This document shows, piece after piece, positions 37,431 to 49,254 of a DNA stretch of 64,000 nt. Position numbers and translations under genes: made by a program. This stretch comes from Acridotheres tristis (Eukaryota > Chordata > Aves > Passeriformes > Sturnidae). The DNA lies in assembly GCA_037013685.1 (NCBI GenBank), contig CM072887.1:93516347-93580346 (forward strand), read 5' to 3'. The number at the start of each line of letters is the position of its first letter. Positions within the stretch are counted from its first letter, which is position 1. The notes below the pieces were generated by a model. The model was not told where the DNA came from. It was given only the letters and a program-made list of their open reading frames with translations, and ran no database searches.

Positions 37431-38787
37431 GTTTGTGCAGAATTCTGTAATAAGTATCAGATTCTTCATTGTTATACTAATAAATTTATTCTAGATTTTA
37501 AAGACAACTTAGCCTTTTGTGTCTAATTTTAGATTAGTTAGTTAATAAGCCAAAATTAGTCTGTGGACTTGATTATGAAATACTCTTATTGCAAAAACAC
37601 CAGGAGATCTCAGTCAAATGAAAGCTGTATGGTTTTAGGGGTAGCTCTAAATTAAAGTCCTGTCCCCAAAAAGATTGCTGTCTAAAACATTCTTTAGTGT
37701 TACCAACTCCATCAATTTCATTACAAATTTTTCATTTACTAGGAGACTATACTTCAGTCATTATGTCTCAGTCATCCTATTAGAATATGAAACTCACATT
37801 TTGATTTATTTAAAGAAGCAAATAGAAAGATCAGCCCTTGTTGATTGAAAGAAGGAGTTTTAGGGGGAAAAAATAGTCCTAAATCCTTATGAGCAAGAAA
37901 AAGAAATAGAAAATTCCCAAAATGCTTTTTATTTTGAATAAGTTTTGTGGCTTTTGAACACCTGGGAAGAACAGAACTGAATTTGGGTCATTCTGTGATT
38001 TCTTTGCTTTCATAAATACTACTCAGTGTTTATTTACAGCTCATATAAAAATAACTAACTTTCAACTCTATTCTCTACTGGAAAGTTCTCTGTGCAGTGT
38101 AGGATGAAAATTTTTGGCTCAGAAACAGCACAAATGCCTAACTTTGATCTAAATATGTATGTCTGTGAATCTTTCTTGGCCACTTTTGTGTAAATTTTAC
38201 TGCTATCTTCATAAAAGAGTGAAATGTTCAATTCTTGCCTTTCTAGTAGAGGCATTTGAAGAAAGATTTCAAAGATAAAATTTCAAAAGTCATCCGTCTA
38301 TTGTATGATAACACAGGAATCAAAATTTTAAATCTACTGTTAAATGATATAATAGCTAAAAGTCACAATGCAGAAATAAATTTTCTAGTGTAGTATTTAA
38401 TTAGAATATAATGTCCTTTTCCCTGACAATGAAAAAATGTAGAAGAGTTGTACAGAACAAATTAATTTGCAGTGAAAATGTATATGATGTTGCATTTAGA
38501 AAAAAATCATGGCATTTTTGACAGAAAAATTGCTTTTCTAATATCCGTTATTAACAAAAATTAAATATTCTTAGTGTTAAAGTGATACTGAAATTGCATC
38601 AAGAGCAAAATATCAACATGGATATCATATGGGTTTTCATTTCTCTACCCCATCCTGAGTTTCTTGAATACTTTTATTGCGATGATTATTCAGTTCTGAG
38701 ACAAACAGAGCCAGAGATGCATATTCATGAGTTTTTCACTATATTGTCTTATAAGCTCTCCTACTGTTTCTCATTTATTCTGCACAG

Positions 38788-38915
38788 GCTCCATCATCAC
38801 CTTCTTCACCCATAGCTAATGAACCAAAATACGAGAAGCGCTGGCTAGACACCCTGTCAGTTCCTCTGTCCATGGCTCGAATCTCGAGGTACAAAACCGG
38901 AACAGATAAATTAAG
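38788..38915 (+). CDS. SNTG1: SNTG1 exon E (linker end and start of split PH domain half)
   Basis: This 128-nt exon encodes APSSPSSPIANEPKYEKRW, then LDTLSVPLSMARISRYKTGT and DKL plus two bases of an arginine codon. The first part ends the Ser/Pro linker. From KRWLDTLSVPLSMARISRY it matches the beginning of the second half of PH1, the domain that syntrophins split by inserting the PDZ module. The acceptor is a good tract, ttctcatttattctgcacag. The donor TTAAG|gtttgt has a weak intronic part (gtttgt rather than gtaagt). It leaves in phase 2, so it is frame-coupled to exon F. Skipping E and F together removes 258 nt in frame. Confidence 0.95.
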
Positions 38916-40433
38916 GTTTGTAATCTGAAAGGGGAGGCACTGGGTTAGTTAGCTGGACATAGTGTTTGGCTGTGGATTGCTGGCTCTATAAAAATTGAGT
39001 GGAGATATTAAATTCTTCTTATTAAAAACTGTGCAGTTCATTTTTTTCCTAAGATTAATGGTATGCATGATGATTACCAAAGATAAGGTAAAGCTCCTAC
39101 AAATATGTTTCTATAATCTGTTGTATCTTAGGAATTCAGTTAGCATCAGCAGCTAGTATAAAGGTGTTACATGAATTAATTTTGAAACTACTACATTTCC
39201 TTCTATATCTCTAATAGGATACTTCTAGATTCCCCAATACTAATATTGTCAATTAACTTTCCTTTTTCGTTATAAATGATAACATGCCTGTGCTACCATG
39301 TCATATAGATATACTTGTATCACTGTCATATTGAAACTCACATTGATGAGATTTTGGCAGAGTACATGGTACAAAATATTCTATTTTTGATCATAGAAAT
39401 TTTTTTGCATCTCAGAGGCATAACTAATCGTTCATAAAGTAACTGTGGAATAGGATGTCAGAGGCTATTTTACTGGGCTTCAGGAAATATGAAAGCAAAA
39501 GTGAAGTTTAACAAAGCTTCCATAAATAATATGCTTGAGAAAGTTTAACACATTGCAGCATACATAGGCTTTTTCTGCAAAGCATTCTGTGATACAAATG
39601 TCTCAAATCTACCAGTAGTTGTAGGCCAAGCAGTCCACAGTTCTCCATATGTATCAGAACAGGAGTTCATTCAATGTCATTATTTTCCATAGTCTTGCCC
39701 TATATTTATTTGCCTTTAATACATATTAATGAGATATTTTGAATCTCTATTGAAGAATTAATACATAGATCACCTGCTATGAGGAGGTACCGGAAATTCA
39801 TGTGAATAACTTTATTGATGTATGCCAATTTTTTTTCCTGTTTCTTAAAAATTACCTGAAAAGCATTATTTTTCTAGTAGGACACTTTAACTTATAGCAA
39901 TTCATCTTCTAAGGCAGTTGGCAGGTCCTCTCCCAGACTTTGTGTTAAAGCATCACAGGTGAATAATAATAAATTGTCCAGAAAGGTTTTAGCTTCTTCC
40001 ACAGACTTTGTCTGAACTCTTAATTCTCTTTTACTTATTGTCTCATCACTTTCTCCACCACTTTTTTCCTCCCTACTTCAACTGACAAGTTCACGCTTTC
40101 CAGCCTTGTCCAATATATCGCAGACCTCCAAACATTCAAGGCTTAGACATTCAGTGAATTAGGTAAACAAACCTCAGTGCTCGCATTTAGGCATCAAGTT
40201 ATCATCAGTATTCTGATGAGAACACTGAGAATCTAAAAGATAAATGGAAGAGGATAGAACATTTAAACCTCTGACTTCAGAGGTTCAAACTTATCACCCT
40301 GATAGTTTGAAGCACTTTCACTCCTATGCTGTGTACCTTACACATTAGATGGAGAAATCCCAAGGGATTCTAATTCCCAAAAGAGTAGCATGTCCATTTT
40401 GAGAATTGTTTGAAGTAAAATGCCTTCAGATAT

Positions 40434-40998
40434 TGTACTGGGTCTGGCTGAGATGAAGGTTATCTTCTTTATAGTAGTCCAAATGGTGCTGTGTTTCAGT
40501 TTGTGACTAAAGCAATATTAATAGCACACCAGTATTTTGGTTCTTGCTGACCAGGGCTTATACAACATCAAGGCTTTCTCTTTATCTTGGTCTGCTCCTA
40601 AGCAATAAATAGGCCTAGGGTAGATAAGAATTTAAGAAAACGTGCAAGCAAGTCAAGTGACCCAAAGAGACCAAAGGGATAGTCCATGCTGTGTAACATC
40701 TTTGCTCAGCAATAAAAACTGAGCAGAGAGGCTTGGGGAGAGCAAGCCATTTCTTGGGGACTGACAGGACATTACTCTGCTTGTGAGAGATAGTGAGTGG
40801 TTGCCTTTGTACCACTTATTTTGTTGTAATTTCGTTAGTTGCATTTTTTCCTTCTTCCATTTGCTTATTAAACTGCCTTTATTTCAGTTCATGAAGTTTT
40901 TTATTCTTTGTACACTCTCTGCTGTGCCTCTGGAGAGGGCTGGGGGAGTGAATGGCAGCATGGATGCTTGGGTGCTGGCCCAAGATCAACCCATCACA
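40434..40998 (+). mobile_element. Solo LTR, ERVL-type, with 5-bp target duplication GATAT
   Basis: A 565-bp sense LTR starts tgtactgggtctggctgaga and ends gatcaacccatcaca. Perfect GATAT copies flank it at 40429-40433 and 40999-41003. It contains gtgctgtgttt, gtgacccaaagagaccaaag and the family's ttattaaactgcctttattt polyadenylation-region segment. It belongs to the same subtype as the copies at 8258 and 55088. No coding retroviral remnant adjoins it. The short open frames inside it are not genes. Confidence 0.9.
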
Positions 40999-42307
40999 GA
41001 TATATTTTTCTTGTAAGATTTGAGGAACTTAGTGCTTTCAGTTTTAGTCTTGGAGAGACATATTCTCTTGTGATGTATCTCACTCCCATATATATTTAGT
41101 ATGTATTCCACTCATTAGTTACTAGTGGGTTTTTTATTATTGCTGTATACACTGAAGAAAGATGAAATAATTCCATAAAGCCGACCACCGTGCCACGATG
41201 CTTTAGTTCTAAAGTAAGTTCTCCTTGCTTGTTTTGGGGACCCAACAAAAACAGCTATATGAGCATTAAAGGGATACAGCCTTGAGGTCAACTGCTGATG
41301 AGGCGTTTCCCATATTCTTACTAAAGGTCTTTATTTTTGGCCTGAGGGACACCAGACTGCTCTTACCATATACTGTGAAATGCATGTATTTTTAGTATTA
41401 TCCAACTTGCATCCTTTTTTTGCAGTTCATATATGCATAGTGTCCAATATTTGTCTTCTGTAATTGCTCTGTAATATCTGCTTTGTATGAAATAAAACCT
41501 CTGATCAGTCTAGATAAAAATCCCGCATTCAACTATACCTACACATCTCTGTTCCCTTTTACACTGCAGCTATCAGTCTAAAGCCATTGAAATGAGCCCA
41601 AATTCATTCTCCTGAATGGATCACAGATCCTTCTGACCAATTTCCTAATTTTACCATACCCTGAATATTTACTTGGAGCTTATTTGCATAGATAGGTTGA
41701 CAGGATGCCTGTTTTTCCTGTACTACATGAGTCCGTGAGCGTGTCTACTTGTAATTTTTGTTCTCCTGGATGTTCTTTTTCATAACTGTGTTTTGTTGCA
41801 ACACTTCATTGTATTTTATCCACTAAGTTACTTCCGTTGGTCTTGCAAAGGTGCTCTGGCATCAGAACAGACAGCTTACTTTTAAAGTCAGTTTTGAAGT
41901 ATTGGAACTATCATCTATAGTGTCACATACACAGCTGTGTGCCTTCTCCTCAGCTAGATGGGCTGTATGAAAGTTTGTTCCCCCTACATCCAGGCTGAAT
42001 TAAATTCAGAGAGGTCTATACAATTCTTTCTATCAAAAGTACCTATAGTCCCTTCGCTTTTGACATAACTTTTTAACTATGCAAAGCATTATGGCTTTTG
42101 AAAGGTTATTAAAGGTTGTCCATCTACTCACAAGAAATGCACACTCTGCTTTCTTCAATCCTTCATCTTCCTGATGTAAAACATCTTTTTCACCGGTGGA
42201 ATTCTTGCAGCTGGCTATGGCAGAATGTACCATACTTTTGTTAGTATACTCTGATTTTTAAAAATATATAGTGTTGTTCAGCCTATGTATAGTACCTGTA
42301 AACTACT

Positions 42308-42333
42308 ACAGCAAGAGTAACTACTCTTGCTGT
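42308..42333. repeat. Inverted repeat, two 12-bp arms and 2-nt spacer
   Basis: Arms ACAGCAAGAGTA and TACTCTTGCTGT are exact reverse complements separated by AC. The arms are not simply AT-rich, which makes chance less likely. Confidence 0.93.
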
Positions 42334-45300
42334 TCTGATGAACAGGGGTAAAATGTCATCTGCCAGTGCGGGTAATTCCTGTGACCTCATTCACTTCTCC
42401 CTGATATTCAAGATTATTTCATATTTTCAGCATTCTTTTTCTGGTAATGTAAATAACATTCATACAATCTTGTCTTTTATAAGGTTGGGCAGAGTCAGAT
42501 ATTTTACTAAAGGCCTCTTTTTCTTGCCTTTATTTAAAAAAAATTACAAAGTATGGCATGTCAGCATTTTGCTCAAAATAATTTTTTTATTTAGGAATGC
42601 CTTACATAGAGTTTTCTGTTAGACTGTAGTATACTTTTACAATTCCTTAAATCAAACCTGGTCTAATCTAATCAGATTAGGCTGTATTATTTCCTTTGTG
42701 GTTAAACTGTGCAGTTTAAATTCTTCTGTACTTCAGCTGAGTTTTCTGGTAGCTTTGCCAAAAAAAGGGCATGCTTCCAGCATACTCCTGTGTGATGAGA
42801 AAGCCAAGATCACATATATCTGTTTGATGCTTATTCATTGTTCATGTGAAGAGAAAGCACTTGCCTTTGGCTTTTCATTTCACTTGACTTTTTATTGTAT
42901 TTTTAACAGGGAGTCTTTAGACTATGACTTAATGACACAAGAATATTATTTTTCATATATTTTAAATTCTGTTAACACTATAGGTATTAACAGAAAAAAA
43001 GAAAGAATGGAATAGATATTTTTCTTCCATATAATGGAATGGAATGGATAAAAATACTGCACAATGGACATGTGAAATGTGTTTATCAATACCACAAAAT
43101 AAAAGCAAAAAAAATTTCCTCAGAACGTCTTAAAGATAAGAAACATAGCGTCATTCCTGTTCTCAGTGAAAGATCAAACATTGTATTAACTACTGAAATC
43201 ACCTTGAATTAGTGTATTTCATATTGTTGATAGGATTAGAATCTATCTGAATTTATTTATATATGCAGCATGCTAATTAGTCTTTTTGATTACTTAGTAA
43301 TTCAATAACTGTTTTATTCAATTGCCTTTTTTAATAGCACTACTATTTCTATTATTTTAGACTTTTCACCAAATCTTTAATGTAATTTTTTATCTGTAAG
43401 AAGGTAATATAAATGTAGTAAGAATTCTATTGCTGTGAATACGTTTAATTGTTAGTTGGCAATGAAAACATTTTTTGACTGTTGAGGATTGAATTGGTCA
43501 ATAAATGTGATGTAATTTTAACAGAGAAATATCATTATTTTTCTCACCCAAAGGAATTTGTGGTTCATATTATAGGTTGGGGTGGGCTTTTATTTAAGAT
43601 AGAAAATTAAAGATTGGTAGTCTTTTAGAAGGTGGAGAACATAGTTCACACTCTGTAGTCTTTCATTTCTGTTATGGAATTGTTATTTGGGATAATGCAA
43701 ATAACTATTTTTAGCCCTTACAGCTGATACTGGTAGTAATGTATAATAATTTTTATACAGTGTATTGACTGGAGCTTTGAGTAAATGTACAATAGCTATA
43801 ACATCTTGAACATGATGAGTTTAGAGACTGAAGAAAAAAATGCTTATTTAGAATATGGAAGACTGAAATAGTGAGTGGAATGAAAGTAATTCTGGCCCAG
43901 TAGCTTTGAGCCCATGTTATCTATGATGCCAATTACAAAACACCCTAATTAGATTTAGATGCTATGTTCTATTTCTTGGTATTCTGACCATTGCAATTAC
44001 TCCAAAGTATTGTGTATTTTTTTTTAATGCCTCCACTGGTTTCTTAACAGATTCTTTCTAAAGAATGATATTTTCCGTCTGTCATTTCAGTAAGTTAACA
44101 AATGCCTTTAATTAGATAAATAAATCAAAATCTAATAAATTGAATAAGCCATTTTGAAAAACATCTAGGAATTTAGCACAATCTCACTGAGTTACAAAAC
44201 CTGAATGAGCTTGCTCATAGGTTTCTGACATACCAGTTAAAAAATATCTGTAGAAGCTTAAATGTCTGTGTTTTCCTTCTTGGTTGCTGTAAGTTTAACA
44301 AAATTAAAAGTTACAATACTTGAAGCAAAATTCTCCCAAAAACTACAAATATAAAATGCAATCCAATCCAAGTTTATGTTTAATGCTTTGATAACTTCTG
44401 AGCCATGTAGTTTCTCTTAATAGTCCAGTTATATGTGCACATTTAAACGTTCTGTAAGATACAAGGTTCTGTGACATTTACAATACAAAATCTCATGACA
44501 TTTCAAAGACGTTAAGTAATTCAGATCCTTCTTTTCAAGAATTTCCACTCAGATCTAACTATAGTCCTTAAAACTTCAGTTTAAGTAAACATTCTAGTAA
44601 GAGGACCGTGTAGTATTATAAGCAAGCCACAAAAAAAAATGTTGTAAGAAAAGCAATAAAAACTAACTTAAACATCAAAAAATCATACAAACAGGAGGGA
44701 ATACTTATTCAGGATGTGGTAAGATGCAAAGCTGATCAAATCTGTCTGTCTGTATCAGCATGGTAGTAAAGATAAAGGAGATGCTGTCAAACCTACATCT
44801 AGATATTTGTAGAAATACCTATATAAGTCTAAGACGGATGGTTTCATATGCCACAGATATTTAAAAATATAAAAAGATGCTTTGCTGGAATTCTTAGCCT
44901 CCAGTACAGTAAAAAAGTGGCAAACTGCTTGTATGGAAAAATTTCTTTACTAATATTAATTAATAGTATTTGTTTAAAGGTGTAAATTTCAAGAAGAGAA
45001 CCTAAAGTCTGCCAGTGCTCATCTGTTATTCTGACTGCCATACTCACAAAGATAGTGTTTATTTTATTACAAGAAATTAATGCCATTAACAAACTCCAGA
45101 AGAGACCAGGAATGAAGATCTATTCATCATTTCACCATGAAAGTGAGATAGAAAGACACGGAGTATGGAAAATGGTGCCTCATGCTCCTTAGCAGAAATG
45201 CTTGAAGGAAGCAAAGTTACAGATACGGAGACAAATCTCAAAGTAAGAAATGTGATTGCAGTGCAACACAAATTTTGAGTATTTAGGAAATGCAAATATT

Positions 45301-45939
45301 AATTTTTTGTTCTAGTTGCGGTAATCAGTAGCATAAGTGCAGTAATAGATGTAGCAATTTACTCTGTGTTTTAAAATGATCCTAGGGCCTCAGGAAAAAA
45401 AGAAAACCAAACCAACAGAGAAAACAAAAATCCTAAAGCAACTTTATAGCATCTTGAAACCTTTCAACCTTACTATTTGAAATTAAATGTAAAGCTCCTC
45501 CTTGACAGCTAACAGGAATAGGGGTTTTGTTGTGTCCCTTTTGTTCTTTTCTCTGTTTTGAGGAAATGGCAGAGAGAAATGCATGTCATTTAAGCCTGTA
45601 GGATTTATTTTCTTGTGAATTCCATTGCCATCTTGGTGTTTGCTTTGATTGTTTCACTTAAAACAAAAGCCTCAGGATTTATTTTGTTAAGCTTTTATTT
45701 TTAGTTTGGGTATCATTTTTAACTTGTAGCCTTCTGTACACTATAGTTTTCAGAACACAGCGTGGTACATGGAATAATATCAATATATTATGGGACCTTC
45801 AAAGAGAAACTTTGTAACTGAAAGTAAGAAATAGTCATAATAAAGTTGATTAAGATTCAGGAAAAAAACACTGTGTTACTACCATAGATTTCATGACTGG
45901 CATATGTAAACTTAGGAAAGCACTGGCAGTTTTTATCCT

Positions 45940-46210
45940 GAACTGCTTTGTGGTAAAAACCCCTTCCTGCCAAGTCAGCGCAGTGGGGACAGCAGAGCCC
46001 CAAAGGTCTCAGTCTCCTGTGCCAGGTAATGTGACACCACTGGCACATGAGAAGCCTTGAACCAGCTTGAGCTCTGGGAAAGGATGTGCAGGTGTCAGGG
46101 TGCTGGAGCAAGGGAACAAGCTCTGCAGGAAGGGCTTGGGGATCTTGGCAGATTCCCCACTGAGCAGGAGCCAGCTGAGCACAGGTTCAGTGATGAAGTC
46201 CCATATACGG
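45940..46210. other. GC-richer unassigned block
   Basis: The stretch cccttcctgccaagtcagcg through ccagctgagcacaggttcag is GC-rich relative to its flanks and precedes a CR1 tail at 46380. It is probably a repeat fragment, but the family was not recognised. Confidence 0.4.
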
Positions 46211-46379
46211 GGCTGTGTTAGCATTAACATAGCAAGAGACGGAAATGGTTGTTCTCATATATTCTCATCTTCTCATCTACTTGCATTCCTGTAGCCACGC
46301 TTGAGATAGCTCCCTCTGTGTCTAGTTTTAGTCTTCCTGTGGAAAAGATTTGTATTTTAAGAAAGTTAGTGAGGAGGCT

Positions 46380-46440
46380 GGACTAGAGGACTTGCAGGAT
46401 CCCTCACACCTTATTTGATTCTGTGCAATGATCCTGTTAG
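46380..46440 (+). mobile_element. Short CR1 3' tail, sense
   Basis: The stretch ggactagaggacttgcagga with tccctcacaccttatttgat and tctgtgcaatgatc follows the CR1 3' terminal pattern in degraded form. Its left limit is unclear, and it adjoins a GC-richer block. Confidence 0.6.
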
Positions 46441-47954
46441 TGAAGTATTAGATCTTTATATGAATATTGAATATTATTAACTGTCTGAAATTGATACAAT
46501 AACCATATTTTAAAAAGATAAAGAACAGGAGTTTTACTGTAATCCACTCTATCACCAGCACCATGCTTCAAATGATAAAATATTTGGTAATTTTTATAAT
46601 AAAAGTTGTTTTTTAAATTTTGATTGCTTGTTTTGGTTGCATCAATTGTTAACTGAGGAGTTCTCTTCTGATCTCTCCTCAGCCACTTATGTAACTTCAT
46701 TCCACTGTGATAAGGCATTCAGGTCTTTGTGTGTCTGCTGAAGCTGAGTTGGTATCTAGACACCCTGTGGCTCCATGGAGAGCACATACTATTGCTTGGC
46801 TCTCTTAAATGCTCTGGACAGTCCACTTGCTGTGTAAGGATCCTAGCATCTTAGCTTTGATATTTGAATGGGATACCTAAGCTGGGTATTGTGAATAGCT
46901 TCTCCTCACAGCATTAGGTCTGTTTCCAGGTTCCAATGTGTATCAATGCATAAGGGCTGACGGATTCTCAATCTCTCAGTGGAATGCTGGAGAGTTCATA
47001 CCATAAGTCATTTCATTACAGCACTGTTGGGATCTTTGTCAGAACCTTAGGTAAAAAGAACAATATGCTTGGGAGGTGATTATTTTACTCAGTTTACTTG
47101 AAGGCAATAAAGGGATTTTTTAAACTCTTTTCTTTCTTACTTATCTTACTGAAATGAAAGTGACACAGAATTATGCCCTTGCCATCAAGTTTTGGTAATT
47201 ACTGGATTAGTCAATGATGACAGAAAAACAGGCAGTCAGCTGATACATATCTAAATCTTCAGGCCAAGCATGTAATTTCTGCAAACAGCAGATATAATGC
47301 TTTACAACGCCTTTAAAAGCAAAGGATCGCATATATATCTATTTAGATACTTTGTCTTATTTATATTGTGTATTATGGGTAGTTTATATTACCTTTTCTG
47401 GCAAGTATATAGATTTCAGTATTCATGTTCACCATCAAACTCTCAACAAATGGCAAAGGTTAGGTTAATAACTTTTTCAGTAAGTCAGGAATTAATAACT
47501 GCCCATTAACCTCTATAGGTCATTTTGAATGTTGACATATATCATCAGTTAAGCAGCAAAGGACTTTACCTTAGATCAGAGAACCCCAGGAAGACTCAGC
47601 AACTTCATAGAGCAGAATTCTGATTCAGTAGTTAGCTTTCTTCTAGGTTGGTCTCAGAAATTGAGCAATATAGCATATAAGTATCTAATTTATAAATGTA
47701 GAAGATAGTGGTGATATTCTCTGTATTATACACAAAACAAACATATGCACAATCATTGAGATAATTATAATTGTCTTTCACAATAGCATATAACTAAAAT
47801 CTAATTCTCCTGGGAATCATAGGCATTTAAATAATCTGATAATCTTTCTGAAGTTTAGTTACTGCAACTATTGTGTGTGACTTTTTAAAAATTTGGACCA
47901 GTGTACTGTGCCACTACTTAATGAGAATTTGTTGTTTTTACTGGAAAAACTCTT

Positions 47955-47980
47955 TTTTTTAACTCTTAAGAGTTAAAAAA
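47955..47980. repeat. Perfect 26-bp palindrome
   Basis: The arm TTTTTTAACTCTT is followed immediately by its exact reverse complement, with no spacer. As DNA it could form a cruciform, and as RNA a 13-bp hairpin stem with essentially no loop. It lies in the intron before exon F, about 740 bp upstream of that exon. Confidence 0.95.
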
Positions 47981-48718
47981 GCATATCCCACCAGCATTCA
48001 GATGCAAGGGATTTCAGAGGTACATGCAAACTGCTTAACTTACTGCAGATAGTAAGGAAAGGAAAACATTGGCATGTGCAGAATAAAGTTGCTATAAACA
48101 CAAAAAAGTTGCATTAAAAGTTAATAAACTGCAATTGCCCATTAGCCTGTGCCAATGCTGTTTTGAGAAGACTATTTAGGAAAAAATTTTGAAGGAACTT
48201 CCAAGAACATTTTTCAAATTCTTATGACATAAAAGTGCTTGAAGTAAGCATTGCTTTGAATGTTACATAGAAAAGTTTAGGAATCAAAGGAATTAAAACT
48301 GGGGAAGACAGTGCTTTGCATCTTCATTCATTCCTAGTAAATGAAGCCAAAATGCAATAAATAAGTAAAATTGGCATTTTGGTTTAAAAAAACGCCATTT
48401 TTTTTTCCCAAAAAGACCCAATGCGTATTTCCTGAATACACTACCTTAAGTTCAATAATTATTAACATAATATGTGTACCAGGGGAAGTAAATGATCATC
48501 AGCACATGTATATATTGGTACAGAGAAAGTACTTATTGTATCTCTTGCTCTTGGTACTGCCCTAATATCCTTGGTTTTGTTGCCTTTCTATTGATTGGTA
48601 AATTGAACACTCAAAAACTTGTCAAGAGGCATAAAAATAACTTGAACACGCATAAATACTGGGCAGTTTCAGAAAACTGACATATCTTCCTTTACGGATA
48701 TATTTCTTCTTACTGCAG

Positions 48719-48848
48719 ATCTAATGCATTTGAAGTGCTGGCACTCGATGGAGTTAGTACTGGGATACTTCAGTTTTATACAGCCCAGGAGAGTGCTGAC
48801 TGGCTGAGAGCAATGTCAACTAACATCAGTGATTTGACACTTCAAAAT
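48719..48848 (+). CDS. SNTG1: SNTG1 exon F (core and C-terminal helix of split PH domain)
   Basis: This 130-nt exon completes the split arginine codon and reads SNAFEVLALDGVSTGILQFY, then TAQESADWLRAMSTNISDLT and LQN. The alternating hydrophobic stretches are the last PH strands. ESADWLRAM is the C-terminal PH helix, with the near-invariant tryptophan at 48801-48803. PH domains of this type sit next to the PDZ module and help membrane or partner binding. The acceptor is tttcttcttactgcag|AT and the donor AAT|gtatgt. It starts in phase 2 and ends in phase 0. No frame damage is present. Confidence 0.96.
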
Positions 48849-49232
48849 GTATGTTACTTTCTGCATATTTTCTTGTTTATGCTATTGTAAAATTATTTCT
48901 AGTTTTCAAAGGGTAAAAAACAATTCACCTTTAAGTAAAATATATAAAATGCTTGTGTATGGGGAGGAAAAGGAGAAAGGAAAAAGCAGGGAGAGGTTGC
49001 CTGATCAAAAGTATCAAGAAGTTTTCAAGGCTTGCAGTGTTAGCATAGAACAGAAACCAGCAGAAAATTAGATTATGTTTATAATTTTAAAGATTTTAAG
49101 GGAAAATATTTATCCATACTGGTCATTTCACAGAGCTTTAGATGTAACAAAATATTTCATTTTTACATTTTTGTAATTAAACTGTGCTTGAAATTAGCAT
49201 TTGTTGATTTTAAAACAAGCATTTGAAAATTC

Positions 49233-49254
49233 TAGCTAGTGAATAGCTAGTGAA
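49233..49254. repeat. 11-bp tandem duplication
   Basis: The unit tagctagtgaa occurs twice without interruption. It looks like a small replication slip. Confidence 0.9.

Larger units (their letters stand above)
26321..38787 (+). other. SNTG1: SNTG1 intron between exons D and E
   Basis: A 12467-nt intron. It contains an (AATT)6 microsatellite at 27260-27283, a sense CR1 3' end at 32880-32975, a 1-kb antisense CR1 at 33397-34427 with a second antisense CR1 scrap at 34431-34480, a short palindrome at 36720-36739, and a doubtful CR1 tail near 37345-37430. The segments 26330-32870 and 34500-38780 are otherwise AT-rich and featureless to the eye. Confidence 0.8.
38916..48718 (+). other. SNTG1: SNTG1 intron between exons E and F
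   Basis: A 9803-nt intron. It contains a solo LTR with intact target duplication (40434-40998), a 12-bp-arm inverted repeat (42308-42333), a GC-richer block (about 45940-46210) followed by a short CR1 tail (about 46380-46440), and a perfect 26-bp palindrome (47955-47980). Nothing else recognisable was seen, including in 43000-45900. Confidence 0.8.
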
